From: Herbaspirillum hiltneri N3
Lineage (GTDB): Bacteria; Pseudomonadota; Gammaproteobacteria; Burkholderiales; Burkholderiaceae_D
Assembly: GCF_001267925.1 (NCBI RefSeq)
Contig: NZ_CP011409.1
Span: 620,001 to 684,000 of the forward strand
Length of the DNA stretch: 64,000 nt
Direction of reading: 5' to 3'
Shown in pieces: positions 8,669 through 16,233 of the stretch. The notes beneath the pieces were generated by a model. The model worked only from the letters and a program-made list of their open reading frames with translations, made no database searches and was not told where the DNA came from. Numbering within the stretch: position 1 is the stretch's first letter; the number at the start of each line of letters is the position of its first letter. Made by a program: the position numbers and the translations under genes.

Positions 8669-9066
8669 GATGCAGATACCGAATGAGAAGCGAAATGACG
8701 GAAACACATGAAATCGCAGTGCAGTGCAACAAGGAGACCCGCATGAAAAAAATCAGCCCGGCCGGCGCTGCGATGCAACGGATAGTTGCGGATGCTAACA
8801 GAAGCGCGGCCTTTGCAATAGCGGCTTTGCAGCCGGTGGTGCAAAGCTTTAACAACACTGAAAGCCGAATGAAAGTTTGGCCGCGTAGCATCCGCCCACA
8901 TAGTCAAATCAAAAATAATAATAACCAGACATCGGAGACACGGCATGAGCCATCGCACTTGTTTGCGCACTTATTTTTGTACTTGTTTTCGTGCTGCCGG
9001 CAAAAGTACTTTCCCGTATTCGCTGCACCGCGTGGCTGCCATTTCGCACGACGTCTGACGGCTGTC
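8669..9066 (+). other. Divergent regulatory region between response regulator and TctC-like gene
   Basis: This 398-base stretch must hold the promoters for both divergent units. I see repeated TTTGCA boxes around 8812-8845 and an AT-rich patch near 8905-8935 that could hold a -10 element for the rightward genes. A strong AAGGAGA plus ATG at 8731-8745 reads in frame into the TctC-like gene, but it would put 108 residues before the signal peptide. I regard it as non-functional or a leftover. Confidence 0.5.
8775..8847. promoter_or_regulatory. Candidate operator: phased TTTGCA boxes
   Basis: Three copies of TTTGCA lie 14 bases apart: 8812-8817 and 8826-8831 direct, and 8840-8845 inverted (TGCAAA). 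The first two are embedded in a longer repeat, GCGGC(C)TTTGCA. Just upstream is GCAAC-N5-GTTGC at 8775-8789. Phased repeats between a response regulator and its likely target are what a TctD-type site would look like. No binding motif for this regulator is known to me, so the assignment is inference. Confidence 0.3.
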
Positions 9067-10053
9067 ATGAACTCGTTCATCCGGCGTCATCTGTTGACGG
9101 CGTGCGCCTTGTTCATCGGCGCTGCCGGACTGCATGCGCCGGCGGCGCAGGCGGCGCGTGCGGTGGAATGCATCGTGCCGGCCAAGCCCGGCGGCGGAAT
9201 GGACGGCGCTTGCAGGATGATCCGCAAAGCCTTGCCGCTGGCCACAGAGGACGCGCCGGTCAAGATCAGTTACCTGCCCGGCGGCATCGGTGCGGTGGCA
9301 TGGAGTTCGGTGGTGTCGCAGCGCCGCGGCGGCGCCGACACGTTGGTGACGTTTTCGGGCGGTTCGCTGCTCAACCTGGCGCAAGGAAAGTATGGCAAGG
9401 CCGCCGTATCCGACGTGCGCTGGCTGGCCGGCGTCGGCGTCGACTACGGCATGATCGCCGTGCGCAGCGACGCACCATACAAGAACCTGCGCGAGCTGAT
9501 CGACGCCATGCGCAGCGAGCCGGGCAAGATCACTGTTGGCGTCAGCGGTACGGTCGGCAGCCAGGACTGGCTCAAGGTGGCGATGATCGCGCGCCGCGCC
9601 GGCGTCGATCCGCGCAACTTCCGCTTCGTCGCGCTGGAAGGCGGCGGCGATTCATTCACCGCCCTGCAGGCGAATCACGTGCAGGTGATTTCAGGCGACG
9701 CTTCGGAAGCGGCTTCGTCTGCCAAGGATGGGAAATTTCGCGTGCTGGCGGTGTTGTCCGAGCAACGCCTGCCGGGTGTGCTGGCAGAGGTACCGACCGC
9801 GCGCGAGCAAGGTTTCGATGTGGTGTGGCCGATCATTCGCGGCTTCTACATGAGCGCCCATGTCAGCGACGCCGACTATCAGCGCTGGGTGGCGGTGTTC
9901 GACCGCACCATGGCGACCGACGAATTCAAGCGCCAGCGCGCGACCGCCGGACTCTATCCATTCGCCATGACCGGCGCGCCGCTGACCGACTACGTCCGCA
10001 AGGTGGTTGAGCAATATCGCAAGCAATCGCAGGAACTGGGGTTGGTCAGATGA
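9067..10053 (+). CDS. TctC/Bug-family periplasmic solute-binding protein
   Basis: 328 residues from ATG 9067, chosen because it opens a good signal peptide (MNSFIRRHLLTACALFIGAA ... AAQAA). The mature part has the Bug/TctC signs: PAKPGGGMDGACRMI near the start, LPGGIGAVAWS, SGGSLLNLAQGKYG, and GSQDWLKVAMIARRAGVD in the centre. Such proteins bind small carboxylates for tripartite tricarboxylate transporters or act as sensors. No TctA or TctB gene lies nearby; instead an ABC importer follows 42 bases later. It may feed that importer or present ligand to the TctE-like kinase. Confidence 0.82.
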   Translation: MNSFIRRHLLTACALFIGAAGLHAPAAQAARAVECIVPAKPGGGMDGACRMIRKALPLATEDAPVKISYLPGGIGAVAWSSVVSQRRGGADTLVTFSGGSLLNLAQGKYGKAAVSDVRWLAGVGVDYGMIAVRSDAPYKNLRELIDAMRSEPGKITVGVSGTVGSQDWLKVAMIARRAGVDPRNFRFVALEGGGDSFTALQANHVQVISGDASEAASSAKDGKFRVLAVLSEQRLPGVLAEVPTAREQGFDVVWPIIRGFYMSAHVSDADYQRWVAVFDRTMATDEFKRQRATAGLYPFAMTGAPLTDYVRKVVEQYRKQSQELGLVR

Positions 10054-10095
10054 CCGCTCCGTCTTGCTTCTGAATAACTGAAGAGGAGATTTCGC

Positions 10096-11190
10096 ATGTT
10101 CGTAAAACGCCGCATCACGATCGCACTGGCGCTGGCCGGTTTGTCCTTAAGCGCATTGGCGCAGAGTCCGTCTGGCTATTCGGCTGATTACGCCAAGGTA
10201 GTCGAGGCGGCGAAGAAGGAGGGCAAGGTCGTGGTCTACAGCACCACTGATTCCAAGGCGGCCGAAGCGCTGATCCGGGATTTCAGCGCGCTGTATCCGG
10301 CCGTGAAGGTGGAGTACAACGACATGAATTCCACTGAGGTCTATAACCGCTTCATCTCCGAAGCCGCCGCCGGCGGCGCGACCGCCGACGTGATGTGGTC
10401 GTCGTCGATGGACCTGCAGATGAAGCTGGCGTCGGAAGGTTACGGCCTGGCCTACAAGTCGCCGGAAGCCGCTGCCGTCCCGGCCTGGGCCAACTGGAAG
10501 GACACCGCCTACGGCACCACCTTCGAGCCCACTGCCATCGTCTACAACAAGCGTCTGGTGCCGGAGGCCGAAGTGCCGGCCACGCACGCCGACTTCACCA
10601 GGCTGCTGACCACCAAACTCGACAAATACAAGAACAAGGTCACCACCTACGACATCGAAAAATCCGGCGTCGGTTTCAGCCTGATTACGCATGACCTGAA
10701 GCTCAATCCGCAATTCTGGGACTTCGCCAAAGCGCTCGGCGGCGTGGCGGTGCGCGTGCAGTCCTCCACCGGTACCATGCTCGAACGCATCTCGTCGGGC
10801 GAAAACCTGATCGGCTACAACATCCTGGGTCCCTATGCATTGACCCGGGCCAAGAAGGACCCGTCGATCGGCATCTCCTTCACCAAGGACTACAACCTGG
10901 TGCTGTCGCGCGTGATCTTCATCAACAAGTCGGCCAAGAACATCAACGCCGGCAAGCTGTGGCTGGACTACATTCTGTCCAAGCGCGGCCAGACCATCAT
11001 CGCCAATGACGCACAACTGTTCGCGATCCGCGGCGACGTCGTCGGCTCGACCACCTCGGCTGAACTGACGAAACAACTCGGCGCCGCCCTGAAGCCGATG
11101 CCGGTCAACACCGACTTGCTGGAATACCTGGACCAGACCAAGCGCCTGGCCTTCCTCAAGCAATGGAAGGACGCGGCCGGCAAGAAGTAA
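10096..11190 (+). CDS. Fbp/Afu-type ABC importer, substrate-binding protein
   Basis: 364 residues with a signal peptide (cleavage near LSALAQ, residue about 23). Family marks of the class 1 iron/phosphonate-type binding proteins include KEGKVVVYSTTDSKAAEALI, a DVMWSSSMDLQMKLASEGY segment, the FEPTAIVYNKRLVP hinge and VIFINKSAKN. It sits directly before the permease and ATPase genes of the same system. Members of this family carry ferric ions, but others bind thiamine, phosphonates or organic acids. I see no clear Tyr-Tyr ferric site, so iron is not certain. The start has an AGAGGAG site. Confidence 0.82.
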   Translation: MFVKRRITIALALAGLSLSALAQSPSGYSADYAKVVEAAKKEGKVVVYSTTDSKAAEALIRDFSALYPAVKVEYNDMNSTEVYNRFISEAAAGGATADVMWSSSMDLQMKLASEGYGLAYKSPEAAAVPAWANWKDTAYGTTFEPTAIVYNKRLVPEAEVPATHADFTRLLTTKLDKYKNKVTTYDIEKSGVGFSLITHDLKLNPQFWDFAKALGGVAVRVQSSTGTMLERISSGENLIGYNILGPYALTRAKKDPSIGISFTKDYNLVLSRVIFINKSAKNINAGKLWLDYILSKRGQTIIANDAQLFAIRGDVVGSTTSAELTKQLGAALKPMPVNTDLLEYLDQTKRLAFLKQWKDAAGKK

Positions 11191-11276
11191 ACGCCGGCAG
11201 CGACAGGTCCTGATCAACCCGGCGTGCAGCCGGGCGGCCTTTCAGCAACATTTCTCACGTAATACCCGTCATGGGC

Positions 11277-11335
11277 GGCGCAACTGTTGCGCCTCCCAGG
11301 CCCCCGGCTTGTCTGAATTTTCGAGATGCCGGGGG
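11277..11335 (+). repeat. Two intergenic stem-loops between binding-protein and permease genes
   Basis: GGCGCAA-CTG-TTGCGCC at 11277-11293 is followed by CCCCCGGC (11301-11308) pairing with GCCGGGGG (11328-11335). Neither has a T-run. Such hairpins after a binding-protein gene commonly stabilise the upstream mRNA, so that the binding protein is made in excess over the membrane parts. That role is inferred from position. Confidence 0.6.
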
Positions 11336-11372
11336 ACACGGGCGGCTTCATCACCAGAAACGGCAGGTTCCC

Positions 11373-13181
11373 ATGCAAACACTTTCTTCCACTCCCGGCG
11401 CCTTGCCGATACGGCGCGCCCGGTTCCGCCTGAACTGGCCACGCGGCGTCGTGGTCGCGCTGGCGTCGCTGGCCATCTTCGTGCCGCTGCTGCTGATTTT
11501 TTACCAAAGCTTCTTGTCGGCGCCGTTCTTCGCGCCGGTCAAGACGCTGACGCTGGATTCGTATCGTTTCATCTTTGACGACCCGGATTTTCGCCAGGCC
11601 TTCGTCAATGGCTTCTATCTCGCCTCCGGGCTGGCGCTGATCGCCGTGCCGCTGGGCGGCATGCTGGCCTTCCTGATGGTACGCACCGATCTGCCGGGAC
11701 GCGCCTGGATTGCGCCGATGCTGCTGGTGCCGATCTTCGTCTCGCCGATGGTGATCGCCTTCGGCTACGTGGTGTCAATGGGGCCGGTCGGGTTCTATAC
11801 GGTGTGGGTGCGCAACCTGCTGTCGGTGGTCGGTTTTGAAGGCGACCCGTGGAATGTGTATTCCTTCCCGGCCATCGTCGTCATCGCCGGCCTGACGCAC
11901 GTGCCGCACGTTTACCTGTACGCGTCGGCGGCGCTGAAGAGTCTCGGTTCGGATGTCGAGGAGGCCGCGCGTGTCGCCGGCGCATCGCCGCTGCAAGTCG
12001 CGCTCAACGTGTCGCTGCCGATGATCATGCCGGCGCTGGCGTATTCGGGCGTACTGGTGTTCTTCCTCGGGTTCGAAGTGTTCGGCCTGGTGCTGGTGCT
12101 CGGCGATCCGGAAGGCCACCTGGTGCTGGCAACCTATCTCTACAAGCTGACCAACAAGCTCGGCACGCCCTCGTATCACCTGATGGCGGCGGTTGCGGTC
12201 TGCCTGGTGGCGGTGACGATGCCGCTGGTGATGTTGCAGCGGTGGCTGCTGAAGTCTGCCAACAAGTACGTTTCGATCAAGGGCAAGGGTGCGCGCCAGA
12301 AAGCGCTGCCGCTCGGCAAGTGGCGCTGGATCGCGTTCACGCTGATCGCTTTCTGGCTGCTGTTCACCGTGGTCGTGCCGCTGTCGGGCATCGCCTTGCG
12401 CACCTTTGTGTCGCACTGGGGCGACGGCGTCAGGTTGATGGAAGTGCTCACGCTGCAAAACTTCCGCGACGTCTGGAGCCAGCCTTCGCTGGTGCGCGGC
12501 ATCGTCAACACGGTGTTGATCGGTGTCATCGGCGGCGCGTTCGCAGTGGTGTGCTACAGCGCGATTGCGCTGGCGATGCATCGCAAGAACGACGGCGTCA
12601 CGCGCTTCCTCGACTACAGCGTGCTGGTGCCGCGTGCGGTGCCGGGCTTGCTGGCCGGCCTGTCCTTCCTGTGGGTATTCCTGTTCGTACCGTCGTTGCT
12701 GGATAACTTCCTCAAAGGCTTCGATAACGACGTCGCACGCTGGCTGGTCGACAGTTTCATCCCGCAGTTGCGATCGCTGCGCTCAACCATCTTCTCGGTA
12801 TGGCTGGCGTATTCGGTGGTGTGGATGGCCTACGGCCTGCGCCTGATCACGACGGCCTTGCTCCAGGTCGGTCCTGAACTGGAAGAGGCGGCGCGCGCGG
12901 TCGGCGCGCAACGTGGCCAGGTCACGCGCGACGTCACGCTGCCGCTGGTGAAGTACGGTCTGCTGGGCGCATGGCTGATGGTGTTCCTGATCTTCGAGCG
13001 CGAGTACTCGACCGGCGTCTACCTGCTGTCGCCGGGCACCGAAGTGATCGGTTCGATGATCGTTTCGATGTGGGCGGCAGGCGCGGTGGAGCTGGTGGCG
13101 GCGCTGTCCTTCATCAACATCACGCTGGTGGCCATCGGCCTCGGCATCGCCCTGCGCTTCGGCATCAAGCTGCACGACTAA
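11373..13181 (+). CDS. Fbp-type ABC importer, fused double permease
   Basis: 602 residues from ATG 11373, chosen over upstream in-frame codons because the sequence before it is untypical. It is a tandem permease of the FbpB/ThiP type with two BPD_transp_1 halves. The EAA loops are visible as DVEEAARVAGASPLQVALNV in the first half and ELEEAARAVGAQRGQVTRDV in the second. About a dozen membrane segments are predicted by eye. One chain therefore provides both channel halves for the binding protein upstream and the ATPase downstream. Confidence 0.88.
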   Translation: MQTLSSTPGALPIRRARFRLNWPRGVVVALASLAIFVPLLLIFYQSFLSAPFFAPVKTLTLDSYRFIFDDPDFRQAFVNGFYLASGLALIAVPLGGMLAFLMVRTDLPGRAWIAPMLLVPIFVSPMVIAFGYVVSMGPVGFYTVWVRNLLSVVGFEGDPWNVYSFPAIVVIAGLTHVPHVYLYASAALKSLGSDVEEAARVAGASPLQVALNVSLPMIMPALAYSGVLVFFLGFEVFGLVLVLGDPEGHLVLATYLYKLTNKLGTPSYHLMAAVAVCLVAVTMPLVMLQRWLLKSANKYVSIKGKGARQKALPLGKWRWIAFTLIAFWLLFTVVVPLSGIALRTFVSHWGDGVRLMEVLTLQNFRDVWSQPSLVRGIVNTVLIGVIGGAFAVVCYSAIALAMHRKNDGVTRFLDYSVLVPRAVPGLLAGLSFLWVFLFVPSLLDNFLKGFDNDVARWLVDSFIPQLRSLRSTIFSVWLAYSVVWMAYGLRLITTALLQVGPELEEAARAVGAQRGQVTRDVTLPLVKYGLLGAWLMVFLIFEREYSTGVYLLSPGTEVIGSMIVSMWAAGAVELVAALSFINITLVAIGLGIALRFGIKLHD

Positions 13182-13252
13182 CTCATCGGCTCCGTCATTC
13201 ACTACACGAGGCCGCGGCAAGAGCGTCGCGGCCGGCAATCAAAGGAATCATC

Positions 13253-14332
13253 ATGTCAGAACTCACCGTCAACGACCTCCACCTCGACTACGGCAGCGGC
13301 GCCGGCGCCAATCCGATTCTCAAGGGCGTCTCCATGCAATTGCAGCGCGGCGAAGTGGTTGCCTTGCTGGGCCCTTCGGGCAGCGGCAAGACCACGCTGC
13401 TGCGCGCCGTCGCCGGGCTGGAGTCGCCCAAGGCCGGCACCATCGATATCGCCGAGCGCCGGGTGTTCGACGGCGCGCGCAATTATGAAATGCCGGCCGA
13501 GGAACGCAACCTCGGACTGGTGTTCCAGTCGTACGCGCTGTGGCCGCACAAGACCGTGTTCGACAACGTCGCCTACGGTCTCAAGCTGCGCAGGATGGGC
13601 GGCACGGAGATTGCAGAACGCGTCAAGACCGTGCTGTCGCAACTCGGCCTCGGCCATCTCGGCGAACGTTTCCCGCACCAGCTCTCCGGCGGCCAGCAGC
13701 AGCGCGTCGCGATTGCGCGTGCGCTGGTCTACAACCCGCAGGTCATTCTGCTTGACGAGCCGCTGTCCAATCTCGACGCCAAGCTGCGCGAAGAAGCGCG
13801 CGCTTTCCTGCGCGAACTGATCGTGCGGCTCGGTTTGTCGGCGTTGATGGTCACCCACGATCAGGGCGAGGCGATGGCGATTTCGGATCGCATCCTGCTG
13901 CTCAACAACGGCAAGATCGAACAGCAGGGTACGCCGCAGAGCATGTACCAGACGCCCGACACCTTGTTCACGGCGGAGTTCATGGGCAGCAACAATCGTC
14001 TCAAGGGCAAGGTGCTGCAGCGCGACGGCCAGCGCGTCACCTTGCAGGTCGAAGGCGGCACCGTGGTCGCCAGCGCACGCGGCGGCAATACCGGCAACGA
14101 GGCCATCGGCATCATCCGCCTCGAACAAGTCCGCATCGCCGACCACCAGACCGACAACGCCATTCGCCTGCCGCTTTCCACGTGCATGTACCTGGGAGAT
14201 CGGTGGGAGTGCCTGTTCAAAGCCACGAGCGCGGACAGCACGACAGTCGGCTTGCGCGCCTACGCGCCGCACAAGCTGGAGCAGGGCGAGTACTGGCTCA
14301 CATTGCCGGAACAGGCGCTGTGGGCCTTCTGA
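13253..14332 (+). CDS. Fbp-type ABC importer, ATPase subunit
   Basis: 359 residues. Walker [10 protein letters not shown] is at 40-48, the Q-loop at [12 protein letters not shown], signature LSGGQQQR at 144-151, Walker B VILLDEP at 164-170 and the H-loop at [11 protein letters not shown]-terminal TOBE-like region (about 245-355) is as expected for FbpC/PotA-class importers. It energises the permease encoded 71 bases upstream. Its stop abuts the palindromic repeat at 14333, which separates it from the porin gene. Confidence 0.9.
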   Translation: MSELTVNDLHLDYGSGAGANPILKGVSMQLQRGEVVALLGPSGSGKTTLLRAVAGLESPKAGTIDIAERRVFDGARNYEMPAEERNLGLVFQSYALWPHKTVFDNVAYGLKLRRMGGTEIAERVKTVLSQLGLGHLGERFPHQLSGGQQQRVAIARALVYNPQVILLDEPLSNLDAKLREEARAFLRELIVRLGLSALMVTHDQGEAMAISDRILLLNNGKIEQQGTPQSMYQTPDTLFTAEFMGSNNRLKGKVLQRDGQRVTLQVEGGTVVASARGGNTGNEAIGIIRLEQVRIADHQTDNAIRLPLSTCMYLGDRWECLFKATSADSTTVGLRAYAPHKLEQGEYWLTLPEQALWAF

Positions 14333-14474
14333 GAACCTGCTCATGATCTTACTGCGAGGCCATGACCCGGCGTCGGGCGGTGCTCGGAATCTTCATGTGC
14401 TCAAGCACATTCCGGTTCCTGCGCTCCGGCCGCCACCGGCTGATGGCCTCTCGCTACAGATCGTGAGCAGGTTC
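14333..14474. repeat. 142-bp imperfect palindrome after the ABC operon
   Basis: The outer arms are GAACCTGCTCATGATCT (14333-14349) and AGATCGTGAGCAGGTTC (14458-14474), complementary except at one base. Inside, GGCCAT/ATGGCC, GGCGG/CCGCC and CGGAAT/ATTCCG continue the pairing to a tip at ATGTGCT-CA-AGCACAT (14395-14410), which is the exact centre. The whole stretch can fold into one long hairpin, starting one base after the ATPase stop codon. There is no T-tract and no coding potential. The GAACCTGTTCA motif recurs just after the Sel1-repeat gene at 43473. Confidence 0.7.
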
Positions 14475-14523
14475 AGAGCAACGCGACAACCATAAAAACG
14501 ATTTTTACCAAGGAGAAACCAGA

Positions 14524-15585
14524 GTGCAAAAGAAATTACTGGCAGCAGCCATCCTGACGGCCGTGAGCGGTGCGGCAGCGGCGCAAAGCAACGTCACCGT
14601 GTACGGCCTGATCGACACCGGCGTGGAATACATCAACAACGCCAGCGCCACCGGCGGCAGCGTCACGCGCATGAGTTCCGGCGCGATGAACACGTCGCGC
14701 ATCGGCTTTCGCGGTACCGAGGATCTGGGCGGCGGACTGAAAGCGATCTTCCAGCTGGAGAACGGATTCAAGCTTGATACCGGCGGCTTCGACGGCGACG
14801 CCGGGCAGCTGTTCAACCGCCAGTCCAATGTCGGCCTGGAAGGCGGCTTCGGTCGTATCGTCGCCGGCCGCTCGTTCAGCACCACGTACGACTTCATCCT
14901 GCCGTTCGATCCGATGGGCTATTCGGCGCAATATTCGTGGGTGACATCGGCCGGGGCGACCGGCGGTCGCAAGGATGGCATGCCGACCGGCGTGTCCAAC
15001 CTGATCAAGTACCAGGGTGATTTCGGCGGCGTCAAGCTGGGTGCAATGTACGGCTTCGGCGAAGTGGCCGGCAGCGTCAATGACAGCTCCAAGTACGGCG
15101 TCGGTGTGGCTTACGGCACCGGCCCATTCTCGCTGGCGACCACGTATGACCGCGTCAACGGTACCGCCGCAGTGCCGGGAGGCTCCTTCGACAAGACCAC
15201 CACGGTGCATCTGGCCGGCGGCTATCAGGTCATGGAATCGCTGAAGTTCAGCCTCGGCTATCGCTATTACAAGAAGAGCCTGGCATCCGGAGCGACCGAC
15301 CTGCGCAGCGATTTCTACTGGGGTGGCGCAACGTACAAATTCACCCCGGCGTTGAGCCTGATCGGCACCATCTATTATCAGAACCAGAAGAACCTGGTCA
15401 CTGATGCGGATCCGATCATGTATTCGCTGCGTCTGAAATACGCCTTGTCCAAGCGCACCGATCTGTACGCCAGCGGCGCGTACGCCAAGGCGAAGAACAA
15501 CCAGCTGGTGGGCCTGTCGCGTGATGACGCCGGTTTCGGCAACAGCCAGGTTGGCGTCACCCTGGGCATGCAGCACAGGTTCTGA
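14524..15585 (+). CDS. Gram-negative trimeric porin, ABC-locus associated
   Basis: 353 residues from a GTG start with a good AAGGAGAAACC site at 14510-14520. The signal peptide is MQKKLLAAAILTAVSGAAAAQ. The mature protein begins SNVTVYGLIDTGVEY, contains SRIGFRGTEDLGGGLKAIFQLE and the loop-region block RQSNVGLEGGFGRIVAGR, and ends in MQHRF with the terminal Phe required for outer-membrane assembly. This is the Burkholderiales general porin family. Its place right after the importer suggests it admits the same substrate, although the palindrome in between may give it separate expression. Confidence 0.9.
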   Translation: MQKKLLAAAILTAVSGAAAAQSNVTVYGLIDTGVEYINNASATGGSVTRMSSGAMNTSRIGFRGTEDLGGGLKAIFQLENGFKLDTGGFDGDAGQLFNRQSNVGLEGGFGRIVAGRSFSTTYDFILPFDPMGYSAQYSWVTSAGATGGRKDGMPTGVSNLIKYQGDFGGVKLGAMYGFGEVAGSVNDSSKYGVGVAYGTGPFSLATTYDRVNGTAAVPGGSFDKTTTVHLAGGYQVMESLKFSLGYRYYKKSLASGATDLRSDFYWGGATYKFTPALSLIGTIYYQNQKNLVTDADPIMYSLRLKYALSKRTDLYASGAYAKAKNNQLVGLSRDDAGFGNSQVGVTLGMQHRF

Positions 15586-15601
15586 CAATTCCCCAGCACG
15601 T

Positions 15602-15625
15602 TCCCGCCGGAGTCCTCTGGCGGGA
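15602..15625. terminator. Stem-loop between convergent porin and asparaginase-domain genes
   Basis: TCCCGCC and GGCGGGA pair across a short GGAGTCCTCT interior that can pair further (GAG/CTC). There is no following T-run on either strand, so it is a weak candidate for a shared terminator of the two convergent genes. Confidence 0.4.
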
Positions 15626-15655
15626 CGTCGTGACCTCGGCGCACATTTTCAGCCT

Positions 15656-16153
15656 TCAGTCTTCCGTTTCGATTTCTTCGAATACGCCTGCACCACGATT
15701 CTTGATCACCCTGTCCCAGGGAAATACGCGCCCGTTCATCGCGACGTACACCCCGTGCGGCAGTAGTTGCGCCACGCCACAGGCGAAGCCGAAATTGAAC
15801 TGCGCATCCGAGCCGCGGATGGCGTAGGGAATCATGGCCCCGGTCAGCACAATGGTCCTGGCCAGTTGCGCCGCGCCGAGCACGCGCGCGGTGTCCTGCA
15901 TGGTGTCGGTGCCGTGAATGACGACGATGGCGTTTTCTTCCGCACGATCGCAGGAGGCGAGCACGCGGCGACGATCGATATCCTGCATGTCGAGCGAGTC
16001 GAGCAGCGGCAATTCTTCCAGCGTGGCGGGGACGGTCAGGCGTGCGCGCGCGATGACCTCGGGCAGGTGGCTGCCGGCGAAAACGAGTTGGCCGGCAATT
16101 TCGTCATAATGCTTGTCGAAGGTGCCGCCGGTGGCGATGATGCGTAAAGTCAT
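15656..16153 (-). CDS. Short asparaginase-domain protein
   Basis: 165 residues from ATG 16153; an upstream in-frame start adds a non-conserved stretch. It carries the N-terminal asparaginase fold: IIATGGTFDK with the nucleophile Thr at 11, and VIHGTDTMQDTA with the second catalytic Thr-Asp at 82-83. Full-length bacterial L-asparaginases are about 330 residues, so this is only the N-terminal domain and lacks the C-terminal domain that completes the family dimer site. Short stand-alone versions exist in proteobacteria, so it need not be a broken gene. Activity on asparagine is unproven. Confidence 0.7.
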   Translation of the reverse strand: MTLRIIATGGTFDKHYDEIAGQLVFAGSHLPEVIARARLTVPATLEELPLLDSLDMQDIDRRRVLASCDRAEENAIVVIHGTDTMQDTARVLGAAQLARTIVLTGAMIPYAIRGSDAQFNFGFACGVAQLLPHGVYVAMNGRVFPWDRVIKNRGAGVFEEIETED

Positions 16154-16233
16154 GATCGTGGAAAATCCGGAAAAAGTCCCAGCCATCATACCCCACATCG
16201 CGCTACCGGCGGCCCGTGCAAATCAACTCCCGA

